In this document: in pieces, positions 8,182 to 15,838 of the stretch
How positions within the stretch are numbered: position 1 is the first letter of the stretch
Layout of the letters: the number at the start of each line of letters is the position of its first letter
Assembly: GCF_009827635.1 (NCBI RefSeq)
Contig: NZ_WTYW01000002.1
Location: 372,001 to 436,000 of the forward strand
From: Parapontixanthobacter aurantiacus
GTDB taxonomy: Bacteria > Pseudomonadota > Alphaproteobacteria > Sphingomonadales > Sphingomonadaceae
Direction: 5' to 3'
DNA: 64,000 nt
Program-made: the position numbers and the translations under genes
Notes under the pieces: model-generated
Database searches by the model: none
What the model saw: the letters and a program-made list of their open reading frames with translations, nothing else
Told to the model about the DNA's origin: nothing

Positions 8182-9204
8182 ATGACGACCGAATCGCAAA
8201 GCGCAGCCAAAGTCCCCGTGCTCGTGACGGGAGGGGCGGGCTATATCGGCAGCCACGCGGTTCTCGCGCTGAAGGATGCCGGCTGGGACGTTTCCGTGAT
8301 CGACAATTTGTCGACCGGTTTCGAGTTCGCCATTCCCGACGGCGTGACGCTCTATCGCGGGGACATCGCCGACAAGGAACTGCTGCTGCGCATCATCGCG
8401 GAGCGCAAGATCGGCGCCATTATGCATTTTGCAGGGTCGATCGTCGTTCCCGAATCGGTCGAGAAGCCGCTCGCCTATTACGAGAACAACACGGTGAAGA
8501 GCCGCGCGCTGCTCGAGGCGGCGGTCGAGGGCGGGGTGTCGCATTTCATCTTCAGTTCCACGGCAGCGACCTACGGAATGCCGGACGTCGCGCGCGTCAC
8601 CGAAGAAACGCCGACGCGCCCGATCAACCCCTATGGCTGGTCGAAGCTGATGACCGAGCAGATGCTTGCCGATACCGCGGCGGCACACGATCTCAATTAC
8701 TGCGTCCTGCGCTATTTCAACGTGGCGGGGGCCGATCCGCAGGCGCGCACGGGCCAATCAACGGCCGGGGCGACCCATCTTATCAAGGTCGCGTGCGAGG
8801 CGGCGCTCGGTCAGCGCGACCACGTCTCGGTCTACGGAACGGACTACGCCACGGCCGACGGGACGGGGGTGCGCGACTACATTCATGTGAGCGATCTCGC
8901 CGCAGCGCACCTTCTCGCGCTGGAGGAACTGATCGCGCGGCCCGACGCCTCGCTGACGATGAACTGCGGCTACGGTCGCGGGTTCTCGGTGCTCGAAGTG
9001 CTGGATGCGGTCGATCGCGTCACCAACCGGACCATCGAGCGGCGGATGGAGCCGCGACGTGCGGGCGATTCGGGCGAACTCGTGTCCGATCCGTCGCGCA
9101 TTCGCGAGACCCTGCCGTGGAAGCCGCAATATGACGAGCTCGACACGATCATCTCTCATGCCCTTCAGTGGGAGCGCCGGCTGAGCGAAATTCGCGGCGC
9201 GTGA
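8182..9204 (+). CDS. galE: UDP-glucose 4-epimerase
   Basis: A 340-residue short-chain dehydrogenase-type sugar-nucleotide epimerase. The NAD-binding motif TGGAGYIGS covers residues 16-24, SST sits at about 125-127, and the catalytic Y151-x3-K155 occurs in NPYGWSKLM. RYFNVAGADP and the C-terminal RRAGDSGELVSD motifs match the GalE subgroup of extended SDRs. It interconverts UDP-glucose and UDP-galactose, here probably for surface polysaccharide since no Leloir genes adjoin it. Monocistronic in appearance; the next gene, rpmJ, has its own promoter-like region. Confidence 0.93.
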   Translation: MTTESQSAAKVPVLVTGGAGYIGSHAVLALKDAGWDVSVIDNLSTGFEFAIPDGVTLYRGDIADKELLLRIIAERKIGAIMHFAGSIVVPESVEKPLAYYENNTVKSRALLEAAVEGGVSHFIFSSTAATYGMPDVARVTEETPTRPINPYGWSKLMTEQMLADTAAAHDLNYCVLRYFNVAGADPQARTGQSTAGATHLIKVACEAALGQRDHVSVYGTDYATADGTGVRDYIHVSDLAAAHLLALEELIARPDASLTMNCGYGRGFSVLEVLDAVDRVTNRTIERRMEPRRAGDSGELVSDPSRIRETLPWKPQYDELDTIISHALQWERRLSEIRGA

Positions 9205-9225
9205 CCGCTGGCTGCCCGATCGCGC

Positions 9226-9252
9226 TTGACACCCGTTACGCGCGACCGTAAC
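9226..9252 (+). promoter_or_regulatory. Putative rpmJ promoter with inverted repeat
   Basis: A TTGACA at 9226-9231 is a good -35 element. Downstream of it the inverted repeat GTTACG (9235-9240) / CGTAAC (9247-9252) occupies the -35/-10 spacer, and the -10 at 17-bp spacing (TAACGC) is weak. The repeat could be an operator. No known factor is assigned. Confidence 0.35.
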
Positions 9253-9328
9253 GCCGCGGCCTTGCAATTCCGGCTCGTCGGCACCACCTGCCGAGCCACA
9301 AACCTTTTCCAAAAGAAGCAGACAGACC

Positions 9329-9454
9329 ATGAAGATCCGCAACAGCCTCAAGTCGCTGAAGAACCGTCATCGCGACTGCCGCGTGATCCGTCGCCGCGGA
9401 CGGACCTACGTGATCAACAAGACGAATCGTCGCTTCAAGGCCCGCCAGGGCTGA
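9329..9454 (+). CDS. rpmJ: 50S ribosomal protein L36, zinc-independent (YkgO) type
   Basis: A 41-residue basic protein. The N-terminus [17 protein letters not shown] and ending [13 protein letters not shown] identify the YkgO-like L36 form, which lacks the four zinc ligands of the classical protein (only one Cys is present). L36 is a small protein of the large ribosomal subunit near the peptidyl-transferase region. In enterobacteria this form is a zinc-starvation paralogue; in sphingomonads it appears, from general knowledge, to be the usual form. No classical rpmJ is in this window. An AGAAGCAGAC stretch precedes the ATG. Confidence 0.95.
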   Translation: MKIRNSLKSLKNRHRDCRVIRRRGRTYVINKTNRRFKARQG

Positions 9455-9513
9455 TCCTGCGGTCGGAAGGGAGCGCCGTTCAGGCTTCCCTTTCGCGCAT
9501 GGAAACGATCGAC

Positions 9514-9547
9514 CGGCCCGGCCCCCATGCAAACGGGGTGCGGGCCG
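9514..9547 (+). terminator. Hairpin after rpmJ, likely terminator without strong T-run
   Basis: CGGCCCG pairs with CGGGCCG, with an inner GCCCC/GGGGT-type extension, 59 bases beyond the rpmJ stop and 30 bases before the HAD gene. Only a weak T-rich tail follows, so termination is uncertain. Confidence 0.4.
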
Positions 9548-9576
9548 TTCGCTTGTCTGAGGCTGCGTAAAACGAC

Positions 9577-10197
9577 ATGGAACAGGCATCCCAACCGGTC
9601 GAGGCGGTTGTCTTCGATGTCGGGCGCGTCATCATCCAGTGGCAGCTGCGCCGACTGTTCGAGAAGCTGATCGAGGACGAGGCCGAACTCGACTGGTTCC
9701 TTGCCAATGTCGTGACCGAGGAATGGCACGGACAGGTCGATGCGGGCGTTCCGCTCGACCACATGATCGCGCTGCACCAGCAAAAATATCCCGATCACGC
9801 CGAATTGATCGCCGCTTATGGCGAGCGGTTCCTCGAAAGCATTCCAGGTCCCGTCCCCGGCACGGTCGAATTGATCGAACGGCTCGACGATGCGGGGCGC
9901 CCCCTGTTCGCTATCACCAATTTCGGCAGCGAGTTCTGGGGCCGTTTCCGCCCGACGATGCCGGTGTTCGACAGGTTTCGCGACATCGTCGTATCGGGTG
10001 ACGAGAAGCTCGCGAAGCCCGATCCGGCAATCTTTGATCTGGCGGCGGCGCGGTTCGCGCGGCGACCAGAGACAATGCTGTTCATCGACGACAATGCCGA
10101 CAACATCGCGGCGGCGCGTGCGCTCGGCTGGCAGACGCACCATTTTGCCGATGCCGACGCCCTCGAGCGCGATTTGCTAGACCGCCGGCTTATCTGA
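9577..10197 (+). CDS. HAD-superfamily phosphatase, subfamily IA-like
   Basis: A 206-residue HAD hydrolase. The nucleophile motif is FDVGRVI (D14), the phosphate-binding threonine follows AITN, and motif IV is the acidic pair in FIDDNADN. A helical cap lies between motif I and the core, as in subfamily I members related to YihX and haloacid dehalogenases. KPDPAIFDLAAARF supplies the conserved lysine. The HAD family acts on many phosphorylated metabolites; the substrate here cannot be deduced. It lies between rpmJ and an HxlR regulator with no obvious functional link. Confidence 0.85.
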   Translation: MEQASQPVEAVVFDVGRVIIQWQLRRLFEKLIEDEAELDWFLANVVTEEWHGQVDAGVPLDHMIALHQQKYPDHAELIAAYGERFLESIPGPVPGTVELIERLDDAGRPLFAITNFGSEFWGRFRPTMPVFDRFRDIVVSGDEKLAKPDPAIFDLAAARFARRPETMLFIDDNADNIAAARALGWQTHHFADADALERDLLDRRLI

Positions 10198-10301
10198 AGA
10201 GCCGACATTGCGGGGAAGCGGCGCGTTCTCCTCCTCCACCGCATTTCGAGCATTAGGATTTGCCGCGTCGAAATTTCGCGTTAAAGCTTCTGCCGCGAAC
10301 C

Positions 10302-10808
10302 ATGAACATGCCTTATCTGCGCGAACCTCTTCGGGATTTGACCGCCTTCGGCCTCGCCGAAGCGCTCGACGTCATGGGCGAACGCTGGTCGTTCATGATC
10401 TTGCGCGCGAGTTTCAACGGCATCCAGCATTTCGAGGAATTCCTGACCGAACTCGGTATCGCGCGAAACATCCTTGCCAGTCGGCTGGCGAAGCTGGTCG
10501 AGCATGGCATCTTCATCCGGCAGCCCTGTCCTGACGATCGCCGGCGTGTCGAATACCGCCTGAGCGACAAGGGCATCGACCTTTTGCCGGCCCTTGTGGC
10601 GTTGCGGCAGTGGGGCCAGAAATATGCCGCCGACAGCGAGGAAGACCCCGTGCTGGTGGACAAGCGCGACCGCCTGCCGCTCGGCCCGGTCGCCATCGTT
10701 TCGCAGGACGGCCGCATCCTCGAACCGCGCGATCTCGAACTGGTGAAGCCTGCCGATGTCGGGCGTGCGGTGCGCGATCCCGACACAGAACGGCAAGCGG
10801 CTGAATAA
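10302..10808 (+). CDS. HxlR-family winged-helix transcriptional regulator
   Basis: A 168-residue DNA-binding protein. The HxlR domain occupies roughly residues 15-110: AEALDVMGERWSFMILRASFNGIQHFEEF, then the recognition region LGIARNILASRLAKLVEHGIF and the wing with DRRRVEYRLSDKGIDLLP. A C-terminal extension of about 55 residues has no recognised domain. HxlR proteins are often redox or electrophile sensors, but no conserved N-terminal cysteine is visible here. Start chosen at the ATG of MNMPYLREPL; ATG 10308 is an alternative. The next gene overlaps its 3' end in another frame. Confidence 0.85.
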   Translation: MNMPYLREPLRDLTAFGLAEALDVMGERWSFMILRASFNGIQHFEEFLTELGIARNILASRLAKLVEHGIFIRQPCPDDRRRVEYRLSDKGIDLLPALVALRQWGQKYAADSEEDPVLVDKRDRLPLGPVAIVSQDGRILEPRDLELVKPADVGRAVRDPDTERQAAE

Positions 10809-11151
10809 GGCGCGCAAGGGCGGGCGGAGTGAACCGCCGAGAACGCCCGACGGTCGCTACATCGTCGTCAGGGGTCGGCTGTGGCGCACGAGCAATCCGA
10901 ACCTTGCCGAGGACGAGCGCCAGCAACTCGTGAACAAGCTGATGGATGCGCGGCGCGCCGTGGGAGCGGCGAAGCGAGCCAATGACGAAGCGGGCGAGCG
11001 CCTTGCCCATGCCGAAGTTCACGCAGCGAAGATCGCGCTCGGCGAACGTGGCGCGGTCTGGTGGGACGACGGCGAACCCGATTACAATCGCTACCTCGCG
11101 AAGAACACGCCCTATGCCGATTGGTGGCAGGCGGCGGAGGGAGGCGGCTAA
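10756..11151 (+). CDS. Conserved hypothetical protein
   Basis: A 131-residue basic soluble protein I recognise only as a conserved alphaproteobacterial hypothetical. The core from about residue 31 (DGRYIVVRGRLWRTSNPNL) to the end (WDDGEPDYNRYLAKNTPYADW) looks constrained, with a helical middle (RQQLVNKLMDARRAVGAAK). The first 25 residues overlap the HxlR gene by 53 bases and are likely artefactual in part; initiation could occur at GTG 10765 or further downstream. The overlap suggests translational coupling to the HxlR gene. No function is assigned. Confidence 0.7.
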   Translation: MSGVRCAIPTQNGKRLNKARKGGRSEPPRTPDGRYIVVRGRLWRTSNPNLAEDERQQLVNKLMDARRAVGAAKRANDEAGERLAHAEVHAAKIALGERGAVWWDDGEPDYNRYLAKNTPYADWWQAAEGGG

Positions 11152-11837
11152 AGGGTTCCCTCCGGCGCTGCGCGACGATCGAGCCAGCGTCCCACTTTCA
11201 GCCCGGCGACGATGAGGAAAGGCACGAGCAGGAAGGAGAGCGCGATCTTCGCGAGCGCTTGTCCCAGAATGAGATCGCCGATGGGGAACTCGCCATAGAA
11301 GGCGAGGCTGATGAAGATGACGGAATCGATTGCCTGGCTGATTGCGCTGGCGATCGCGCCGCGCATCATCAGCCACGCTCCGCCACCAGCATCGCCCGAC
11401 CCGCGCAGCTTGTCGAAAATCCAGACATTGAGAAGCAGCGATACGCCATAGGCTACCGGACCGGCCGCCATGATGCGCGGCGTGCTCGACAGGACGGTTT
11501 CGAACGCTGCCAGATTTTCCGCCGGCATGTCCGGCGATACGGGCAGGGCGCGCACGAGCCAGATAAGCGCGATCGACAGGGCGAGCGGCACGAACCCCCA
11601 CAGGACCAGCCGGTCGGCAGCCTTGCGTCCGTGCAACTGCGCGATGGTGCTCGACAGGACGACCAGCAGCAGGAAGGCGAATATGCCCGATTCAACGGCC
11701 AGCGGTCCCAATGCGATCTGCTTGAACGCGAGGACGCCCGCAATGACGGTCATTCCGCCATAGATCAGCGAGAAGACGAAGAGCGATGGCGCGGTGTTGA
11801 AGCCGCCGACGGGGCGGGCTGCGGACGGATGTTCCAT
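11148..11837 (-). CDS. VUT/YhhQ-family queuosine precursor transporter
   Basis: A 229-residue membrane protein with about six helices. The YhhQ/VUT signatures are visible: N-terminal NTAPSLFVFSLIYGGMTVIAGVLAFKQ, a central AYGVSLLLNVWIFDKLR, and the conserved AIASAISQAIDSVIFISLAFYG. Members import the queuosine precursors preQ0 or preQ1 across the inner membrane for tRNA modification. No queuosine biosynthesis gene adjoins it. Its 3' end overlaps the stop of the convergent hypothetical gene by 4 bases. Confidence 0.85.
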   Translation of the reverse strand: MEHPSAARPVGGFNTAPSLFVFSLIYGGMTVIAGVLAFKQIALGPLAVESGIFAFLLLVVLSSTIAQLHGRKAADRLVLWGFVPLALSIALIWLVRALPVSPDMPAENLAAFETVLSSTPRIMAAGPVAYGVSLLLNVWIFDKLRGSGDAGGGAWLMMRGAIASAISQAIDSVIFISLAFYGEFPIGDLILGQALAKIALSFLLVPFLIVAGLKVGRWLDRRAAPEGTL

Positions 11838-11883
11838 CGCTGGCGTCCTATTGCTTCGGGCAGGAAAAGGAAAGACGCTGCGT

Positions 11884-11903
11884 TGTCGACAAACCTGTCG
11901 ACA
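11884..11903. promoter_or_regulatory. Tandem palindrome in the transporter/nupC intergenic region
   Basis: Two copies of the 8-bp palindrome TGTCGACA (11884-11891 and 11896-11903) stand 12 bp centre to centre, about one helical turn apart, in the 199-bp region between the divergent queuosine and nucleoside transporter genes. The arrangement could be an operator; no regulator is identified. Confidence 0.3.
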
Positions 11904-12036
11904 GATCGGTGGACGGATCGGGGACGGCGTGCGCGATAAAGGGGTAATTGCTGGCGGTTTTCGGGATTCGCGTTAAATCGCCAGATGAGGTGGCTCGGCG
12001 GGATTCGAGCGACCTGTCCTGAGGGGAAATGCGCGC

Positions 12037-13362
12037 GTGAACGGAATAGCTGTCAATCTGGCGGGGATCGCCGTGATCCTCGCCATCGCCTTCGTCCTTT
12101 CGACGGGGAAGAGCCGGATCAGGTTGCGCGTCGTCGGCGCCGCTTTCGCGCTTCAGGCGCTGCTCGCATTTCTCGTCCTGAGAACGCCTTGGGGCAGGAA
12201 CGCGATCCAGTGGATGGCGGACGGCGTCGCCGCGCTCCTGTCCTATGCCGATCAGGGAACGGCATTCCTGTTCGGTCCGCCCGAAGGCAATCCGCTGTCC
12301 AACACCTTTGCCCTTGCCGCCCTGCCGGTCATTATCTTCTTCGCGGCGCTCGTTTCCATCCTCTACCATCTGCGCATCATGCAACGCGTGGTTCGCTGGG
12401 TGGGCGGGGCAATCGGCTGGATCACGGGCATCAGCAAGGTCGAGGCGCTGGGCTCGGCGGCGAACATTTTCGTCGGCCAGTCCGAAAGCCCGCTGGTCGT
12501 GCGGCCTTATCTCGCCGCCCTTTCCCCGGCACATCTCTTCACCCTGATGAGCGTCGGCATGGCGGGCGTCGCAGGCACGATCCTCGCCGCTTATGCCGGG
12601 CTGCTCGGTAACGAATATCTGCCCTTCCTTCTTGCTGCGGCCTTCATGTCGGCGCCCGGCGGCATCCTCATGGCCAAGATCATCATGCCCGACGAGCGGC
12701 CGCAATCGGAACCGGCGATCGAGCAGGGTGAAATTGCGCTGCCTGCCAACCGGATAAGCGCCGAGGGGCCGGCGGCACTAACGGAGGGCGGCAAGCCGCA
12801 CGAAGTCCAGGTCGCTGAAACCTTCGAAGACGGAGAGAAGCCCGCCAACGTCATCGAGGCCGCGGCACAGGGGGCGCAGACCGGCGTGAAGCTGGCGGTT
12901 GCCGTCGGCGCAATGGTGCTCGCTTTCGTCGCGCTCGTCGCTCTTGCCAATGGTTTGCTCGGCGCGGTCGGGGGATGGTTCGACATGCCCGAGCTGTCCT
13001 TCCAGATGGTGTTGGGCTGGCTGTTCGCGCCGATCATGCTGCTGCTCGGCATCCCGTGGGAGCAGGCACAGATCGCGGGCGGTCTGTTCGGGACGAAGAT
13101 CGTGCTGAACGAGTTCGTCGCCTTCATCGACCTCGGGCGGCTGGGGCCAGACGTGCTGTCCGAGCGCAGCCGTGCGATCGTCACCTTCGCTTTGTGCGGC
13201 TTTGCCAATTTCAGTTCGATCGCGATCCAGATGGCGGTGACCGGCGGGCTTGCTCCCAACCAGCGCCCGGTGATAGCGAAGCTGGGCCTGCGGGCGCTCG
13301 CGGCCGGTTCGCTGGCGAACCTGATGAGTGCGGCGCTTGCCGGCCTGTTCCTGCCCTATTGA
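12037..13362 (+). CDS. Concentrative nucleoside transporter (CNT/NupC family)
   Basis: A 441-residue inner-membrane symporter that takes up nucleosides with protons or sodium. CNT hallmarks include the N-terminal [21 protein letters not shown] helix, the [29 protein letters not shown] segment containing the G-x-x-E-S-P-type substrate region, and the late [23 protein letters not shown] motif. Between helices (about residues 210-285) is a hydrophilic acidic loop. Cytidine deaminase about 6 kb away belongs to the same salvage pathway but is not in the same operon. Nine bases separate its stop from the next gene. Confidence 0.9.
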   Translation: MNGIAVNLAGIAVILAIAFVLSTGKSRIRLRVVGAAFALQALLAFLVLRTPWGRNAIQWMADGVAALLSYADQGTAFLFGPPEGNPLSNTFALAALPVIIFFAALVSILYHLRIMQRVVRWVGGAIGWITGISKVEALGSAANIFVGQSESPLVVRPYLAALSPAHLFTLMSVGMAGVAGTILAAYAGLLGNEYLPFLLAAAFMSAPGGILMAKIIMPDERPQSEPAIEQGEIALPANRISAEGPAALTEGGKPHEVQVAETFEDGEKPANVIEAAAQGAQTGVKLAVAVGAMVLAFVALVALANGLLGAVGGWFDMPELSFQMVLGWLFAPIMLLLGIPWEQAQIAGGLFGTKIVLNEFVAFIDLGRLGPDVLSERSRAIVTFALCGFANFSSIAIQMAVTGGLAPNQRPVIAKLGLRALAAGSLANLMSAALAGLFLPY

Positions 13363-13370
13363 GATCCGTC

Positions 13371-14300
13371 ATGTCACAAATTGCATCCGTTTCCCTCCGC
13401 CGCCCGCTTTCCGAGGTTTCCGACGAACTGGGCCGCAGCTTCGCCGAATACGGCTTTGCGATCGTGCGCGATCACGGCATTTCCGAAGAGCTGATCGAGC
13501 GCGCCGAGGAAAAGGCGAAAGAGTTCTTTGCCCTGCCGGAGGATGTTAAGCGGTCCTATCATGTGCCGGGCGGTGGCGGCGCGCGCGGTTACACGCCTTT
13601 CGGCAAGGAGATCGCCAAGGACGCGAAGGTCCACGACCTCAAGGAATTCTGGCACGTCGGTCGCGAGCTGTCCGACGGGCACGAATTGTCGCAATACATG
13701 GCGCCCAACATCTGGCCCGACGAGGTCGACGGCTTCAGGGCAACCTTCGAAACCCTGTACGACGCTTTCGATGCGGCGGGGCGGCGCGTCCTGGAAGCGA
13801 TCGCGTTGCACCTCGAACTGCCGCGCGATTACTTCGAGGCGACGGTGGAGGACGGCAATTCGGTCATGCGCCTCCTGCATTACCCGCCGCTCGATGCCGA
13901 GGCGGCAGAGGGCGCGATCAGGGCGGCGGCGCATGGCGACATCAATACCATCACCCTGCTGCTCGGCGCAGAGGAAGCCGGGCTCGAATTGTTGACCCGA
14001 AAGGGGGAGTGGCTCGCCATCGACCCCCCGGTAGGTGCACTTGTGGTCAACATAGGCGACATGCTGGAACGGCTGACCAACGGAAAACTGCGTTCCACGA
14101 CGCATAGAGTCGTCAATCCGACGGGAGAAGCGGCGCGGCGGGCGCGTTATTCGATGCCGTTCTTCCTGCACTTCCGGCCCGATTTCTGCATCGAGACGCT
14201 GCCGTCCTGCATCGATCCCGCGCATCCGGACGATCATCCCGCACCGATTACGGCTCATGATTTCCTCGCTCAGCGCCTGCGCGAAATCGGTCTGGCCTGA
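13371..14300 (+). CDS. Isopenicillin N synthase-family Fe(II)/2OG-type oxygenase
   Basis: A 309-residue non-heme iron oxygenase. The iron-binding facial triad is H188-x-D190 (AAHGDINTITLLLG) and H245 (STTHRVVNP), and R259-x-S261 supplies the 2-oxoglutarate-binding pair. The N-terminal half has the DIOX_N pattern (SFAEYGFAIVRDHGISEELI, GARGYTPFGKE). Members include 2-oxoglutarate dioxygenases and ethylene-forming enzymes; the substrate cannot be told. It follows the nucleoside transporter by 9 bases and is probably co-transcribed, but a joint role is not evident. Confidence 0.88.
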   Translation: MSQIASVSLRRPLSEVSDELGRSFAEYGFAIVRDHGISEELIERAEEKAKEFFALPEDVKRSYHVPGGGGARGYTPFGKEIAKDAKVHDLKEFWHVGRELSDGHELSQYMAPNIWPDEVDGFRATFETLYDAFDAAGRRVLEAIALHLELPRDYFEATVEDGNSVMRLLHYPPLDAEAAEGAIRAAAHGDINTITLLLGAEEAGLELLTRKGEWLAIDPPVGALVVNIGDMLERLTNGKLRSTTHRVVNPTGEAARRARYSMPFFLHFRPDFCIETLPSCIDPAHPDDHPAPITAHDFLAQRLREIGLA

Positions 14301-14394
14301 AGTCAACATCTTGAAATCGTTTAATTTGGCCGGTCAGGCTGCGTCCTGTTTGCGCGCCTTCAAAAAGAACTCGGCAAACTGCCGTGCTCTTATT

Positions 14395-14413
14395 GCGAAT
14401 GATTATCATTGAC
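14395..14413. promoter_or_regulatory. Fur-box-like operator upstream of the iron operon
   Basis: The 19-mer GCGAATGATTATCATTGAC has the dyad AATGAT-T-ATCATT and matches the classic Fur consensus at about 14 of 19 positions. It lies 32 bases upstream of the PepSY protein start, where Fur would be expected to repress under iron sufficiency. Assigned from the motif and the downstream TonB-dependent receptor. Confidence 0.7.
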
Positions 14414-14444
14414 GATTGACGCCTCACTTCGCTAGGGGGCCGCC

Positions 14445-15602
14445 ATGCGTCGCAGCACGATCAAAGCGTGGTTTCTGATTCACAAGTGGAGCAGCCTCGT
14501 CTGCACACTTTTCCTGTTCCTGCTGTGCGTCACCGGCCTTCCGCTCATCTTCCATGACGAGATCGATGCGGCCTTTGGCGAGGATTACGAGGCGACGCTT
14601 ACCGGTCCTGCCTCCGCGCAGGATGGCGTCCCGCTCGACACGATGCTTTCGCTGGCAGCGGAGCAGCGCCCGGGCGAAGTCCCGTTATTCATGGCATTCA
14701 GCCAGGACAGCCCGCTTCTCACGATAACGACGGGCCCCGCACCCGACGCGGCCGAGAGCGAGATGACGCTGCTTTTCTTCGACAGGGCGACGGGCGAGCC
14801 GCTCGGCCCTGCGCCATCCGGCGGCATCATGGATCTGATACTCGATCTGCATATTGACCTGCTGATGGGGCAATGGGGCATGTGGTTCCTCGGAGCGATG
14901 GGGGTGCTGTTCGTCGTCGCGCTCGTCTCGGGTCTCGTCCTTTACGTGCCCTTCATGCGACGGCTGGCGTTCGGAACGCTGCGGCTCGACCGGAACGAGC
15001 GCGTTGGGCGGCTCGATACGCATAATTTCTTCGGCGTCCTCATCCTCGCCTGGGCACTGGTCGTCGGCCTGACCGGGGTCATCAACGCCTATGCCGATCC
15101 CCTGACCGAAAGCTGGCGCGACGGCGAACTCGCCCGCATGACCGAGCGCTATGGTGATGCAGCGCCCGTCCCGCCGGAAGCCTATGGATCGCTCGATGCG
15201 GCAATGGCTTCGGCGAAAGTGGGTCTCCCGAACCGCTCGCCGCAATTCATTGCCTTTCCGGGCGGAGCATGGAGCACCGGTCATCACTACGCCGTCTTCT
15301 TCCAGGGCGATCGGCCTCTGACCCGCGACTTGCTGACCCCGGCCCTCATCGATGCCGAAACGAGCGAACTGGTCGCGTCCGCCGAGATGCCGGTCATCAA
15401 TCAGGCGCTCATGATGTCGAAGCCCCTCCATTTCGGGGACTATGGTGGATTGCCGCTCAAGCTCATCTGGGCGGTGCTGGACATCGCGACGATCTACGTC
15501 CTGTGGACGGGAATCCTGTTGTGGTTCCGCCGGCGGCCCGGCCGGATCGAGCGACGGATCGAAGAAATCAGGCGCGGCGGATTTTCGGCAGCCAGCGCAT
15601 GA
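14445..15602 (+). CDS. PepSY-associated TM helix protein, putative iron-uptake reductase
   Basis: A 385-residue inner-membrane protein with four probable helices (about residues 9-36, 146-172, 192-217 and 344-365) and a large periplasmic region, the PepSY_TM architecture. IHKWSS at the start of the first helix and histidines near helix ends resemble heme-ligating positions in family members proposed to reduce ferric siderophores. It is first in a tight three-gene set behind a Fur-like box; its stop overlaps the ATG of the next small gene (ATGA). The role in iron acquisition follows from context, not a demonstrated reaction. Confidence 0.85.
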   Translation: MRRSTIKAWFLIHKWSSLVCTLFLFLLCVTGLPLIFHDEIDAAFGEDYEATLTGPASAQDGVPLDTMLSLAAEQRPGEVPLFMAFSQDSPLLTITTGPAPDAAESEMTLLFFDRATGEPLGPAPSGGIMDLILDLHIDLLMGQWGMWFLGAMGVLFVVALVSGLVLYVPFMRRLAFGTLRLDRNERVGRLDTHNFFGVLILAWALVVGLTGVINAYADPLTESWRDGELARMTERYGDAAPVPPEAYGSLDAAMASAKVGLPNRSPQFIAFPGGAWSTGHHYAVFFQGDRPLTRDLLTPALIDAETSELVASAEMPVINQALMMSKPLHFGDYGGLPLKLIWAVLDIATIYVLWTGILLWFRRRPGRIERRIEEIRRGGFSAASA

Positions 15603-15838
15603 TTACGCACCGTTTCGAAGCGAGGCGCACTGCGCGTCGGTCCGTTCTTCGCGTGCTGCGGATGCCGATCCTGCTCGCGATCCTGACTCTGGCGGGTCTC
15701 GTCGCGGGACTGATCGGCGACGGCGTTCCCGATCTTCTCGCATGGATCCTGCTGGCAATTCCCCTTTCGGTGCCGCTCGTCGCGTGGACGCGTCGTCATC
15801 GCCGTAATCCAATGAAAACGAAAGAAATCCTGCAATGA
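15599..15838 (+). CDS. Small hypothetical membrane protein in the iron operon
   Basis: A 79-residue protein with a very basic N-terminus (about residues 1-22, many Arg), two closely spaced hydrophobic segments (about 24-40 and 45-64, with a GDGVPD turn between) and a basic tail. It is translationally coupled on both sides: its ATG overlaps the PepSY stop and its stop overlaps the receptor ATG. I do not recognise a named family. The tight coupling suggests it works with the PepSY protein or receptor. Confidence 0.7.
   Translation: MITHRFEARRTARRSVLRVLRMPILLAILTLAGLVAGLIGDGVPDLLAWILLAIPLSVPLVAWTRRHRRNPMKTKEILQ

Noticed and set aside
9470-9500. AAGGGA/TCCCTT hairpin shortly after rpmJ
   Set aside because: The stem needs a bulge and is weaker than the hairpin at 9514-9547; not listed as a separate terminator.
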